Part shown: piece after piece, positions 39,368 to 48,302 of the stretch
How positions within the stretch are numbered: position 1 is the first letter of the stretch
Layout of the letters: the number at the start of each line of letters is the position of its first letter
Origin: Pseudomonas frederiksbergensis
GTDB lineage: Bacteria; Pseudomonadota; Gammaproteobacteria; Pseudomonadales; Pseudomonadaceae
DNA length: 64,000 bases
Assembly: GCF_900105495.1 (NCBI RefSeq)
Contig: NZ_FNTF01000002.1
Coordinates: 4,332,501-4,396,500, forward strand
Reading direction: 5' to 3'
The notes under the pieces: generated by a model
The model's database searches: none
What the model was told of the DNA's origin: nothing
Seen by the model: the letters and a program-made list of their open reading frames with translations, nothing else
Translations under genes and position numbers: made by a program

Positions 39368-40450
39368 TTATCCGGCAAGTCGTTGGGAAGCCGTGGCGTA
39401 GACAAAACCGGAGAACAGCCTGCGCGATGTACGCACCACTGAGGCACGAATTGTCTCACCCTGAGCGCCGGTGTAGGACAGTACGACATCTATCCCGCCA
39501 CTTGGATGTTCAATGCGTACTTGCTTCATGCGCGGCTCGCTAATCCCGCCGAGCAATTGCGCGACCACACTGTCTTCAGTGACACAAGCGGTGGCTAGGC
39601 CGATGGAACCGGTGATCGCCAAGGCCCGATGGCAGTTGTGTGGCATGAAATAGCGCACCTGGATTGTGCCGCCAGCCTTGGCCGGTGACACGAGTACTGG
39701 CTTGGGAATCACTTTGTCGCTGACGTCACCCAGGCCCATTACCAAGCCGGCTTGCAGTCGCAAGGACTCCAGGCGACGCAGGAACTCTTTGTCGGCATCC
39801 AGTTCAGCAGGACTTTCATCGCCGCGCTTACCCAGTTGGCCGGCTTCGACGATCATCATCGGCATCGCCATGTCGATGCAGGTTACTGGAATACCGTCGA
39901 TCAAATCCTGCGTTTGCCCAGTAGGGAAAAGTTTGCCGGTCTTGCTGCCCGCAGCATCCAGGAAGGTCAGTTGCACAGGAGCGGCGGTACCCGGCACGCC
40001 ATCGATGGCGGTGTCACCTTCATAGCTGACCTTCCCACCAGGCGTCTGTACCTCGGCGTTCACAAAAGTCCCCGTGTTGAGGTTACGAATACGCACACGG
40101 GTCAGGTCTTTGGAAGCTTTTACCAGCCCCTGCTCAATGGCGAACGGGCCAACGGCGCAAAGCATGTTGCCGCAATTAGGCGCGGTGTCGACTCGACGCT
40201 GGGAAACCATGACTTGGACGAACAGATAGTCGACATCCGCCTCAGGATGCAGCGACGGGCTAACGATCGCCACCTTGCTGGTTTGCGGACTACCGCCACC
40301 GATACCGTCAATTTCCAGCTCATGGCCAGAACCCATAACGTTGAGCAGCAGTTCGTCACGGTCTTCGATCGCAACAGGTAAATCCCAGGCGAGGAACACT
40401 GGGCCTTTGGAAGTACCACCGCGCATTAGCACACAGGGAATTCGTTGCAT
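39368..40450 (-). CDS. PrpF/GalD-type isomerase (4-oxalomesaconate tautomerase-like)
   Basis: A 360-residue enzyme with two diaminopimelate-epimerase-like folds. It starts MQRIPCVLMRGGTSKGPVFL, and the core has GIGGGSPQTSKVAIV, NCGNMLCAVGPFAIEQGL (catalytic Cys), TPGGKVSYEGDTAIDGVPG and PHNCHRALAITGSIG (second Cys). ATG 40450 is chosen since the family starts there. GalD tautomerises 4-oxalomesaconate in gallate breakdown, while relatives isomerise cis/trans-aconitates. No gallate dioxygenase is nearby, but CitMHS, DctA and a porin are, which favours an aconitate-like tricarboxylate. Confidence 0.88.
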   Translation of the reverse strand: MQRIPCVLMRGGTSKGPVFLAWDLPVAIEDRDELLLNVMGSGHELEIDGIGGGSPQTSKVAIVSPSLHPEADVDYLFVQVMVSQRRVDTAPNCGNMLCAVGPFAIEQGLVKASKDLTRVRIRNLNTGTFVNAEVQTPGGKVSYEGDTAIDGVPGTAAPVQLTFLDAAGSKTGKLFPTGQTQDLIDGIPVTCIDMAMPMMIVEAGQLGKRGDESPAELDADKEFLRRLESLRLQAGLVMGLGDVSDKVIPKPVLVSPAKAGGTIQVRYFMPHNCHRALAITGSIGLATACVTEDSVVAQLLGGISEPRMKQVRIEHPSGGIDVVLSYTGAQGETIRASVVRTSRRLFSGFVYATASQRLAG

Positions 40451-40616
40451 GAATACTGACTCTTGTTGATCAATCGGGGTAATTGATGTCTTGTGAGCAA
40501 GAGTCGCAGGCTTTAAAAATTGTTTCCAATGCAAATATCAGCCTGATTATTGCGTTTCACGAATGATGGATTTAGGCTGACTGGGCTTAACAACTCTCGG
40601 ATTGTGAGACGAAAAA

Positions 40617-41507
40617 GTGAATTATGAGCTCAATGACATCCGATCTTTCGTGAAGATCGCAGAACTTGGAAGCTTCCATGAAGCTGCCGATGCATTGCAT
40701 CTTTCTCAACCCGCATTGAGTCGGAGAATGAAAAAGCTTGAAGAGGGATTGGGGACAGCGCTTCTGGATCGCACGACAAGAAGGGTAAGCCTCACCAGCG
40801 TTGGGCGAGACTTCCTGCCCAAGGCGCGACGCTTACTGGATGACTTCGACGACTCGATACTTAACATCCGAGAGCTGGCGGAGCGGCAGAGCGGCCGTGT
40901 AACCCTTGCCTGTATCCCCACCGCAGCCTTTTACTTCCTCCCTTCAGTAATCCGCCTCTACAACGAGCGCTATCCACAAATTCGCATTCGCTTGCTTGAT
41001 CTCAGTGCGAACGAAGGACTGGAGGCTGTACTGCGTGGCGAAGCCGACTTTGGCATCAACATGATGAGCGGCCAACACCCAGACATAGAGTTCGTGCCGT
41101 TGGTCAACGAGCCTTTTGTTTTGGCTTGTCGACGCGATCATGAACTGGCCGAGCGTAGCGAGGTAACCTGGTCTGAACTTAGCAACTACCGCCTTATCGG
41201 GGTCGGTCGCCTAAGCGGTAACCGCATGCTGCTTGACCACGCTTTGTCCGGCTTGAGCTGGCGTCCGCAATGGTTCTATGAGGTGCAACACCTATCTACA
41301 TCGCTGGGCCTGGTGGAAGCTGGCTTAGGCGTTTCGGCAATGCCGAGCCTCGCAATGCCTGCTGTGGATCATCCAACATTGGTGAGCGTTCCTTTGATAG
41401 AGCCTATTGTGAACCGATCGTTGGGACTGGTTTATCGAAGAGGCGCCTCACTCTCTCCAGCAGCAGAAAAATTCGTCTCAATACTGCTGGAGCAATGGGA
41501 GAAATGA
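40617..41507 (+). CDS. LysR-family regulator divergent from the carboxylate cluster
   Basis: A 296-residue LTTR with GTG start. The wHTH is MNYELNDIRSFVKIAELGSF then LSQPALSRRMKKLEEGLGTA. The effector domain begins GRVTLACIPTAAFYFLPSV and has GLVEAGLGVSAMPSLAMP near its end. Its start is about 165 bp from the PrpF/GalD-like gene on the other strand, the LTTR-target arrangement, so it likely activates the isomerase, DctA, CitMHS and porin genes in response to their substrate (inference). Confidence 0.93.
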   Translation: MNYELNDIRSFVKIAELGSFHEAADALHLSQPALSRRMKKLEEGLGTALLDRTTRRVSLTSVGRDFLPKARRLLDDFDDSILNIRELAERQSGRVTLACIPTAAFYFLPSVIRLYNERYPQIRIRLLDLSANEGLEAVLRGEADFGINMMSGQHPDIEFVPLVNEPFVLACRRDHELAERSEVTWSELSNYRLIGVGRLSGNRMLLDHALSGLSWRPQWFYEVQHLSTSLGLVEAGLGVSAMPSLAMPAVDHPTLVSVPLIEPIVNRSLGLVYRRGASLSPAAEKFVSILLEQWEK

Positions 41508-41588
41508 CCTCAATCTTCCTGCTTTTTTGAGTTGAGACAATATCGTCCAGCGCAGGAGTCAACGGTCGCAGAAGGGATTAAAAAAGTC

Positions 41589-42365
41589 TTAATAAGCTTT
41601 GTTCTCAACCAAGCAATTGCCTCCATCCACCACGAGCAACTCACCTGTGATGTAACTCGCTTCAGGTGAAGCCAAGAATACAACGGCAGCGGCCACTTCC
41701 TCTGGCCGACCCGCCCTTCCAAGGGGTGTAGAGCGTGCTGCTTTTACTTCATCAGGAGTGCTCGACCCTGTAGCTATCCAACCAGGGGCTACCGAATTCA
41801 CCGTGATACCAAATTGAGCAACCTCAAGGGCAAGGCTCATGTTCATCCCTACCATTCCGGCCTTTGCTGCACTATAAGCAGCCTCTCCTGGATTACTGGC
41901 TCGGGTACCTGTAGTTGAGCTGATGTTCACTATGCGGCCATATCCTCTAGCCCGCATCCCAGGCAACACCCCTTGAGTTAACAGGAACGCAGTTGTCAGA
42001 TTTCTAGCGATGGAAAGATTCCAGGTTTCGAGGCTCGTATTCGTGAACTCGGCGAACGGTTCAGGACTCCCTTGCATCGCCATACCGGCATTATTTACAA
42101 GAATGTCGATGCGGCCCCAGACGGCCTCAGCCCAAGCGACGAACTCACTAACCTGAGTTTCCTGAGTTAAGTCTACCGGTCGACCCACTGCTTCGAAGCC
42201 GGCGGCACGTAACTCCGCGACCCGCTCATTGATGCGTGCGCTGCTTGCCGTGACAATCAGCTTGGCCCCTTGAGCCCCAAGACGATGGGCAATTGCCATA
42301 CCGATTCCGATCTGACTGCCCGCACCGCTCACAAGCGCCACCTGCCCTGCCCAACTTGAATTCAT
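41589..42365 (-). CDS. SDR-family oxidoreductase
   Basis: A 258-residue classical short-chain dehydrogenase. Cofactor motif VALVSGAGSQIGIGMAIAHR (TGxxxGxG variant with Ser first), NNAG in DILVNNAGMAMQGSPEP, the catalytic Ser in IVNISSTTG, Tyr-x3-Lys in AAYSAAKAGMVGMNMSLALE and the end YITGELLVVDGGNCLVENKAY, a FabG-like tail. Tyr and Lys are intact. The substrate is not known. It is convergent with the LysR gene at 41507, with its own promoter region toward the siderophore receptor. Confidence 0.9.
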   Translation of the reverse strand: MNSSWAGQVALVSGAGSQIGIGMAIAHRLGAQGAKLIVTASSARINERVAELRAAGFEAVGRPVDLTQETQVSEFVAWAEAVWGRIDILVNNAGMAMQGSPEPFAEFTNTSLETWNLSIARNLTTAFLLTQGVLPGMRARGYGRIVNISSTTGTRASNPGEAAYSAAKAGMVGMNMSLALEVAQFGITVNSVAPGWIATGSSTPDEVKAARSTPLGRAGRPEEVAAAVVFLASPEASYITGELLVVDGGNCLVENKAY

Positions 42366-42470
42366 CGTCCTGGCCCTTTTGAAGGTTTGCGAAATGCATA
42401 ATGGAGATGTAGCAGATAGTCGGAATCATCTGTTGAGGATTTGGTTACTGAGGTCGATATCTGCAAATAA

Positions 42471-42494
42471 AAAGGGCCCTTCAACGGCCCTTTT
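42471..42494. terminator. Terminator between the SDR and TonB-receptor genes
   Basis: AAAAGGGCC pairs with GGCCCTTTT around CTTCAAC. Confidence 0.8.
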
Positions 42495-42587
42495 GTACTC
42501 AAACCAAAATCACTTTGTCAGCCAGGACTCAATGGTCGCGGAGCCATACTGAGCCTTCCGATATTCAAGGATTGGACATCAACTGGA

Positions 42588-44714
42588 TTACAACGTGTAT
42601 GAAATGCCGACCTGTACCGTTCTTGGGGCCCCTGGATAGGCATAGACATTGCCGAACGCCCCTTCCTCATAGTCTTCGTCAGTTAAGTTCTTCACATCCA
42701 GGTTGATCCTGATCCTTTCGTTGACCTTGTAATAGCTGAGTAGGTCGACGACGGTGTAGCTGCCCATTGAAAATGCTGTGTTGGCTGTCTGCCCTTCGCG
42801 CTCATCTACGTACTTCAGACCTGTGCCCAGACCCAAGCCCTTAAATACGCCATCCTGGAACTCGTAGACGTTGAGCAGGCTGAAGCTGTTCTGCGGAATG
42901 TTCATCAGTCGGGTGCCGGACTTGATGACGTTGTCCTTGGTCACTTCCGCATCGACATAGGCGTAACCGCCAATCACCCGCCATTGCGGAGTCAGGTTGC
43001 CGGCAACGTTCAGGTCGAAACCACGGCTGCGCACCTCGCCTGCCGCCACACTGAAGGTAGAGTCCACAGGATCGGTGGTGAGTACGTTGCGCTTTTCAAT
43101 CTGGTAGATCGCCGCGTCGACACTCAATTGACTGTCCAGCGCTTCCCACTTGAAACCCAACTCATAGGATTTGCCTTTTTCCGGTTCGAAACCACCGCCT
43201 TGACGACTGGCACCCGTGTTGGGCTTGAACGAGCGAGCCGTATTGGCATAGATCGCCACGGTGTCGGTGAGATCGTAGGTCAGCCCTATGCGCGGGGTCA
43301 CGGCATTGTCGCTGGCTTCCCAGCTTTTACCGCCCGGTACAAAGGTTTCGTAGTCATGTTCGAAGCGCTCGAAGCGGGCACCGGCCAGGAGTTTCAAGCG
43401 CTCGGTCAATGCCACTTGATCCTGGAGGAAAGCGGCGTAGGTCTTGAGGTTTTCTTGATCGTTGGTCGGGGTTCGGGTCAAGGCTGGTCGAGGCTGGCCA
43501 TACACCGGATTGAAGATATCAATCGGATACGCACTCACCGCGCCGCTGGAGCGCTGAATGATCGACTTGTAGTCGTAGTCTTCGAATTCGACACCGGTCA
43601 GCAAGGTGTGATCGAAACCGCCCGCCGTGAAATGCCCGGTGAGGTTGAGCTGAGTGTCTTTATCCGTCCATTCCAGCTTGCGGTAGTTAAAGTTGCGGCC
43701 CAAGGTGCGACCGTCGGCCGCGACACCATTGGCCTCAACGGCATTGCCTTCAAGAGTGCCATCGAGCCATTGGAAACCACCACCCAACGTCCAGTTATCG
43801 CTTAGCAGGTGCTCGAAACGCAGCTGCGCCATGTTGTTGTCGTTGTGCAACTTGCCAACGTCTTTTTCGCCGAAGAAGGTATCGCGAGACGCGGTGCCAA
43901 TCTGATTCGGATAGCGCGTCGCGCCGCGGTCAAGCGGGTGGTTGTTGCGCATGAAATCACCTTCGAAGATCACCTTGGTCTCATCAGTGACCTGCCAGCT
44001 CAGTACCGGCGTTACGCCGTAGCGCTCGGTTTCAACATGATCACGAAAGGTATCGCCGCCCTCACCGACCACATTCAGGCGATAGGCCAGGCGGCCTTCA
44101 TCATCCAGCGGGCCGGAGGCGTCCAGCGTGCCACGCTTCATTCCCTGGTCATCGAGTTGGCTACCCAAGGTCACAACGGGCACGGCCAGGGGTTGTTTGG
44201 AAATGACGTTGAATGTGCCACCTGGGTCGCCTCGGCCATAGAGCATGGTCGCCGGCCCTCGCAACACTTCAAGCCGCTCGATGGAGTTCGCATCCGGCAT
44301 GTTCGGATAACCACGGTTGATCGGAAAGCCGTTGCGGTAGAACTCGCCGGTGGTAAATCCACGCACCGTGAAAGTAGTCAAACCCTGGCCACCAAAGTTG
44401 TTGGCCCGCCCGACGCCGCCGGCATAGTCGAGCGCGTCCTGCAGCCGGGTGGCACTGATGTCCTCTACCACATCCTTGGGCACCACAGTTATGGATTGTG
44501 GTGTTTCGTGGATCGACGTGTCGGTACGCGTCGCACTGGCCGAACGCGTCGCACGATACCCATCCACCGGCCCCAAGGCCGTTTCAAAATCAGCAGTGCC
44601 AACGATGTCGGTCGCTTGCAGCTCCAGGCTGGCTTTATCGATTGTCGCTTCCTCAGCCCAGGAAGAAACGGAAAACGCCTGAAGCACACAGATAGAAACC
44701 AGAGTACGACGCAT
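42588..44714 (-). CDS. TonB-dependent siderophore receptor
   Basis: A 708-residue outer-membrane receptor. Signal peptide MRRTLVSICVLQAFSVSSWA; a TonB-box-like ATDIVGT follows soon after, without an STN signalling domain. Plug (about 65-175): ETPQSITVVPKDVVEDISAT, LQDALDYAGGVGRANNFGGQ and IERLEVLRGPATMLYGRGDP. Barrel to residue 708 with LTYDLTDTVAIYANTARSFKP and the end VQVGISYTL. FhuE/ferrichrome-type receptors look alike; the ligand cannot be fixed. ATG 44714 is chosen for the signal; 44756 is also open. Probably Fur-regulated. Confidence 0.93.
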   Translation of the reverse strand: MRRTLVSICVLQAFSVSSWAEEATIDKASLELQATDIVGTADFETALGPVDGYRATRSASATRTDTSIHETPQSITVVPKDVVEDISATRLQDALDYAGGVGRANNFGGQGLTTFTVRGFTTGEFYRNGFPINRGYPNMPDANSIERLEVLRGPATMLYGRGDPGGTFNVISKQPLAVPVVTLGSQLDDQGMKRGTLDASGPLDDEGRLAYRLNVVGEGGDTFRDHVETERYGVTPVLSWQVTDETKVIFEGDFMRNNHPLDRGATRYPNQIGTASRDTFFGEKDVGKLHNDNNMAQLRFEHLLSDNWTLGGGFQWLDGTLEGNAVEANGVAADGRTLGRNFNYRKLEWTDKDTQLNLTGHFTAGGFDHTLLTGVEFEDYDYKSIIQRSSGAVSAYPIDIFNPVYGQPRPALTRTPTNDQENLKTYAAFLQDQVALTERLKLLAGARFERFEHDYETFVPGGKSWEASDNAVTPRIGLTYDLTDTVAIYANTARSFKPNTGASRQGGGFEPEKGKSYELGFKWEALDSQLSVDAAIYQIEKRNVLTTDPVDSTFSVAAGEVRSRGFDLNVAGNLTPQWRVIGGYAYVDAEVTKDNVIKSGTRLMNIPQNSFSLLNVYEFQDGVFKGLGLGTGLKYVDEREGQTANTAFSMGSYTVVDLLSYYKVNERIRINLDVKNLTDEDYEEGAFGNVYAYPGAPRTVQVGISYTL

Positions 44715-44799
44715 CGAAGAAACCTTGAGAAAATAGCCAAATGGGATGACATACATGCCAACAAATCGACGCGCATGGTATACAAAACAATACGCTTTT

Positions 44800-44823
44800 A
44801 ATACGTATTTGCATTCGCATTTG
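44800..44823 (-). promoter_or_regulatory. Weak Fur-box candidate upstream of the TonB receptor
   Basis: On the minus strand AAATGCGAATGCAAATACG resembles three loose hexamers of the NAT(A/T)AT Fur consensus. It lies about 90 bp before the receptor start. The match is imperfect. Confidence 0.35.
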
Positions 44824-45080
44824 AAAGCGGCGTTCGGTTGTGCAAATCGCTATTCGAGTAATTCTTGACGAGAGTTTGGCAAGGTGGTGCAGAGCTTGCG
44901 GGAGATGGGTCTATTGAGAGCTGCGGCTCACAATTAGCTCCCAAGCGTTGATTTGGGGGGACTTTGAAAATATTTTACGGAGGGAGGAAGCGTGCGCAGA
45001 TGGGTGCTGGAGAAACTCCCGCTCCGGTGAAGCAGGTTCGCGACTGCCCTTTCAAGATTAAATCTTGCCGGACAGTGCAA

Positions 45081-45120
45081 ATAAAAAAGCTCCGTAAATC
45101 ATAGATCTACGGAGCTTGTT
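45081..45120 (-). terminator. Terminator behind the tRNA-Cys fragment
   Basis: AAAAAAGCTCCGTA and TACGGAGCTTGTTT form a 10-bp stem; on the minus strand it follows the tRNA 3' end by a few bases and ends in T-run. Confidence 0.85.
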
Positions 45121-45125
45121 TAAAG

Positions 45126-45174
45126 TGGAGGCCGAGGTCGGAATCGAACCGGCGTAGGTGGATTTGCAATCCAC
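45126..45174 (-). other. 3' half of tRNA-Cys(GCA), attachment-site scar
   Basis: On the minus strand an anticodon arm GTGGATTGCAAATCCAC (anticodon GCA) is followed by a T-arm with GGTTCGATTCC and the acceptor 3' strand CTCGGCC-TCCA. The partner 5' strand (GGCCGAG) and the D-arm are absent on the 5' side, where unrelated AT-rich sequence takes over. A terminator follows directly. Tyrosine-integrase elements duplicate just this 3' part, so it marks the left border of an element reaching to the right. Confidence 0.75.
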
Positions 45175-45440
45175 GCTACAAAGCTAAGTAGATCAACAGC
45201 TTAGCATTTAATACGTTCCGCAAGCTACTGATTTTCAACGGCCTCTGGACCACGTGCTTCAAGGGCCAGCTTTGGGGTTGCGGAACATTTTTTCGCTTTG
45301 GTCTCGCCCTTTCAACCACTCCCCTTCTGCTTGTGAAATTCAGCAGCTCTCGAATAACGCTTGGATTGAGGTATTGTTTTTGCCATTCTAAATGATGGCA
45401 ATTGGCCTCAACTGAACTCAACTCAACGACAAGGACAGTA

Positions 45441-46445
45441 ATGAGCTATCTCACCCGGATCTGTGGAAACGCCTCCAATTGGCAGTACCCCACCAAGAGC
45501 GCAGCCGAAGCACCCGACACCTTTTACTCACAGCATGGTTATGGTCATGAGGAGTGGCTTTTCCGATTCGAATGGCAAATTGGCGGCTGGCAATATGGCT
45601 TTCTCCAAGGAGTCAACAAAGGCTGGGAGTCACGGCTAGCCCGTGGTGAACGTGCCGGTGATGTTGTGCTCTATACCCTCACCCCTCAAGGGCGCCGGTA
45701 TGTGGCCCGCATTCGCCATATCGAGTTCCTGGATGACGCTCAAGGCGTTGCCGCGTTGGATCACTACAAGCGGCTTGGCTGGTACGACCGCATGTTGCAA
45801 GAAATCGACGCTGTAAATGGTGATAAAAGTGGCCTGGGGAACGGTGAATGGGCCCCTTACGTGTTGAATGTTCGTTTCCGCCCAGAAGATGTGGAGTGGT
45901 ATCCGCCCAATACTTTTGCTGAAGCTGGAGACCCAGTGCAGCAATACAACCGCTATCAGCTGATTGAGCTGAATCACGAGGCCTCACTGCCAGAAACGGT
46001 GGGAACGCGCCGCCCGGCGAGGACAGGTCAAATTCTTCCCCCCACTCAAGACAGTTATTTTACCAGCGGAGGATCGGGACGGGAGTGCTCCCCAGAGCAC
46101 GGGATGATGCAGGCAGCTCTGCATGAGGAGCTGAAGATTGAATTCCCAGAGTCGAATATCGTCTTTGAAGAAAATTTTATAGATGTAACCGTAACAACTG
46201 AAAAGGAAAAAATCCTCTTCGAGGTCAAGTCAGATTTTTGTACCCGTAGAGTCCTTCGCTTGGCAATTGGCCAGCTTCTCGAGTACGCATATTACTGGGA
46301 TGAGCCGTCAGAAAAGGCGGTCAGGCTGGTTGCGGTTGGACGAACGAGACTGAGCCCTGAAGACGAGCGATATCTCAAATACTTAACGGAAAAATTGAAT
46401 CTTCCACTTGAGTATCGCCGGGTCCGACTACCATCTGAGGTATAA
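45441..46445 (+). CDS. PD-(D/E)XK nuclease-like protein with PUA-like N-terminus
   Basis: A 334-residue protein. The C-terminal third has a nuclease core: Asp in NFIDVTVTTEKEKILFEVKSD (D, then ExK, about 265-282), followed by the helix LRLAIGQLLEYAYYWDE with the Q-x3-Y often found in RecB/Mrr-like nucleases. The N-terminal half (WLFRFEWQIGGWQYGFLQG, VVLYTLTPQGRRYVARIRHI) looks like a PUA/EVE-type base-reading domain. This architecture suggests a modification-dependent (type IV) restriction enzyme. ATG 45441 is chosen with AAGGA before it. First gene after the tRNA-Cys scar; AT-richer than the backbone. Confidence 0.65.
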   Translation: MSYLTRICGNASNWQYPTKSAAEAPDTFYSQHGYGHEEWLFRFEWQIGGWQYGFLQGVNKGWESRLARGERAGDVVLYTLTPQGRRYVARIRHIEFLDDAQGVAALDHYKRLGWYDRMLQEIDAVNGDKSGLGNGEWAPYVLNVRFRPEDVEWYPPNTFAEAGDPVQQYNRYQLIELNHEASLPETVGTRRPARTGQILPPTQDSYFTSGGSGRECSPEHGMMQAALHEELKIEFPESNIVFEENFIDVTVTTEKEKILFEVKSDFCTRRVLRLAIGQLLEYAYYWDEPSEKAVRLVAVGRTRLSPEDERYLKYLTEKLNLPLEYRRVRLPSEV

Positions 46446-46732
46446 AGATATATCTAAAGCAGTGCCGAGTTCCCTCCACCCATCGGCACTGCATCAGGTT
46501 CTTCCGCGACCCGATGATGGATTGGATGCAGCCAACCGCCATAAGCCCGACCTGCCTAGCCCATCCCATTTTATAGTTGTTCTTTGTAGCAAGTTTTCAG
46601 CAGTCTGAAAGACAGGCCAGTCATGGGCACTACCGGTTCTCTGTTTGGGAAGTTGAACCTTGCTTAAGAAGGGGGCAGCAGTTCACCCATGCCCCATAGG
46701 TTTGCTACGCTGAATGCTTCGGAGGATTCGCG

Positions 46733-46942
46733 ATTCCAGATTCTGACCTGCTCCCTTCCCTACTGTTCAAACTCAACGAAAACCAGCTCGCTCTGGAAGC
46801 CGCCATCATGGAATTGACAAATTGGGTCGAGCAGCGCGGTTCAGCCGATGTCGCCGATAATGTTCGCGGTGCGTTGTTCGCGCTCGACCGCAATGAAGAA
46901 TTCATCAAGATTACGCTCGCAATGATGATGGCGCCGGAGTGA
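46733..46942 (+). pseudogene. Small gene copy 1, start codon ATT
   Basis: A 69-codon frame (IPDSDLLPSLLFKLNENQLA and onward, ending in TGA) behind a good GGAGG. It is a diverged duplicate of the gene at 51526, which has ATG where this one has ATT. The N-terminal 40 residues are about 70% identical by eye (LLPxLLxKxNENQLALEAAI and MELTxWxEQRG). Either this copy is silenced or it uses the rare ATT initiation known from infC. Function unknown; helical. Confidence 0.6.
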
Positions 46943-47387
46943 CCTTTACCGACCAACAGCGGGCGGACGTCTAAAGGCATCTACGATATTTTGGACGATT
47001 CTGTATTTAGTTTTGTCGTACAGAGCCGCCCTTCGTTTTGCAGTTGTGGCTACCTGCTCTCTTAGTCGATTGGTTCAAGCCCCCCCCAGATGTTCTGACT
47101 CAGCAGCCATAGATCCAAGCCTTGGCTGAGAAGCAGGCAGCCCGTCATCGGAAACCCGTTTCAACTGTTGATCAGTGGCGATTGCATTCCCGTTTCATTT
47201 GCTGAACAGCTTCACTAACCATCTGCCACAACGGTATCGGTGGGTGTTTAACGTTGCTCACCATTCCGCGTCTAGATTTCCTGGATGGATTGGTCCACGC
47301 CGGCAGGCAATCTTGCCCAAATCGTGCTTCCGATGTTTCGATGATGGCGATATGGTTCACGCCTAAGCCTAAAAACAAGGAAGAGCG
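46943..47387. other. 445-bp gap with no gene
   Basis: No convincing CDS. A short frame encodes AEKQAARHRKPVSTVDQW and stops; it has no start or RBS and may be a scar. The end supplies the RBS (GGAAGAG) for 47388. Confidence 0.5.
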
Positions 47388-48302
47388 ATGAAATTTTTCT
47401 GGGTGAACCTTGGCGCCACCTTCAACGAAGTCAATAAGGGCGGTTTCCTTTGGGCCCCCCTCTACTCAACTATTGAGGGGAAGGATGGCAAGTTGAGAAC
47501 CCGCACCAATCGGCACTGGGATGTGGTCGACGAGGTGCTCGACGGGGACATCATTTTCTGCGTGAAAGACAAGCAGATTACCCGTGTCGCAGAAGCGAAG
47601 GCCGACGCATATAACGCCGAACGGCCGCTCAGCCGTGGTTTTCATCAGTGGAATAAAGAAGGACGCCGCGTCGATGTGACGCTTCACTCTACTGCGCGCC
47701 CGATATATCGCGACGAAATTGCTAAAGAGTTTTTGAGTCGATTCAATGAGCACTGCGAGCCTACTGTGTTTACCCAGCACGGGACGATCAATGAGATTTA
47801 CATGTCTCACATCGGTCCGGACGCAGGACTCTACCTGCTGGAGAAAGCGGGTTTAATCGGTGCCTTTGCGGACCGCATTGTTGATGAGGGTTCAAAGCGG
47901 AAGATCAGCAAGACCACCCGCGAAGCAATTATTCTCGCTCGGGTCGGCCAGGGTTCCTTCCGCACAAATCTCATGAGACGTTGGAATCGCCGCTGCGCCC
48001 TGACTGGCCTCCAGAACCCTGACCTTCTCGTTGCCTCCCACATCGTACCTTGGACCGTGTCGGACAATGATGAGCGCCTTGATACAGATAACGGCCTGCT
48101 GCTCGCTACTCATATCGATCGCTTATTCGACTGTGGACTGATCTCATTCTGCGAACAAGGAAAATTGCTGATCAGCGATCAGCTCGGCAATCATGCTCAA
48201 CAAGTGTTCGGTCTGGCGCAGTATCAGAAGCTCGCTGATGTTCCGGAGGGTACTCTGCGGTACCTAGCTCGGCATCGAGCACGTTTCAAGTTCGACAAGT
48301 AA
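47388..48302 (+). CDS. EVE-HNH type endonuclease
   Basis: A 304-residue protein. N-terminal EVE/PUA-like domain (about 1-135): MKFFWVNLGATFNEVNKGGF, then HWDVVDEVLDGDIIFCVKDK and AKADAYNAERP. C-terminal HNH (HNH_2 type, about 190-265): RRWNRRCALTGLQNPDLLVA, SHIVPWTVSDNDERLDTDNG and LLLATHIDRLFDCGLISF. The HNH residues SHI, DNG and HID are intact. EVE-HNH enzymes such as VcaM4I cut DNA with modified cytosines, so a type IV restriction role against modified phage DNA is likely. Start behind GGAAGAG. Monocistronic. Confidence 0.85.
   Translation: MKFFWVNLGATFNEVNKGGFLWAPLYSTIEGKDGKLRTRTNRHWDVVDEVLDGDIIFCVKDKQITRVAEAKADAYNAERPLSRGFHQWNKEGRRVDVTLHSTARPIYRDEIAKEFLSRFNEHCEPTVFTQHGTINEIYMSHIGPDAGLYLLEKAGLIGAFADRIVDEGSKRKISKTTREAIILARVGQGSFRTNLMRRWNRRCALTGLQNPDLLVASHIVPWTVSDNDERLDTDNGLLLATHIDRLFDCGLISFCEQGKLLISDQLGNHAQQVFGLAQYQKLADVPEGTLRYLARHRARFKFDK

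Larger units (their letters stand above)
44757..45440. other. Chromosome/island junction, no protein gene
   Basis: Left part: receptor promoter with the weak Fur-like site. Middle (45081-45174): terminator and tRNA-Cys fragment. Right of it the sequence becomes AT-richer and begins the island. No complete CDS is seen here. Confidence 0.6.
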
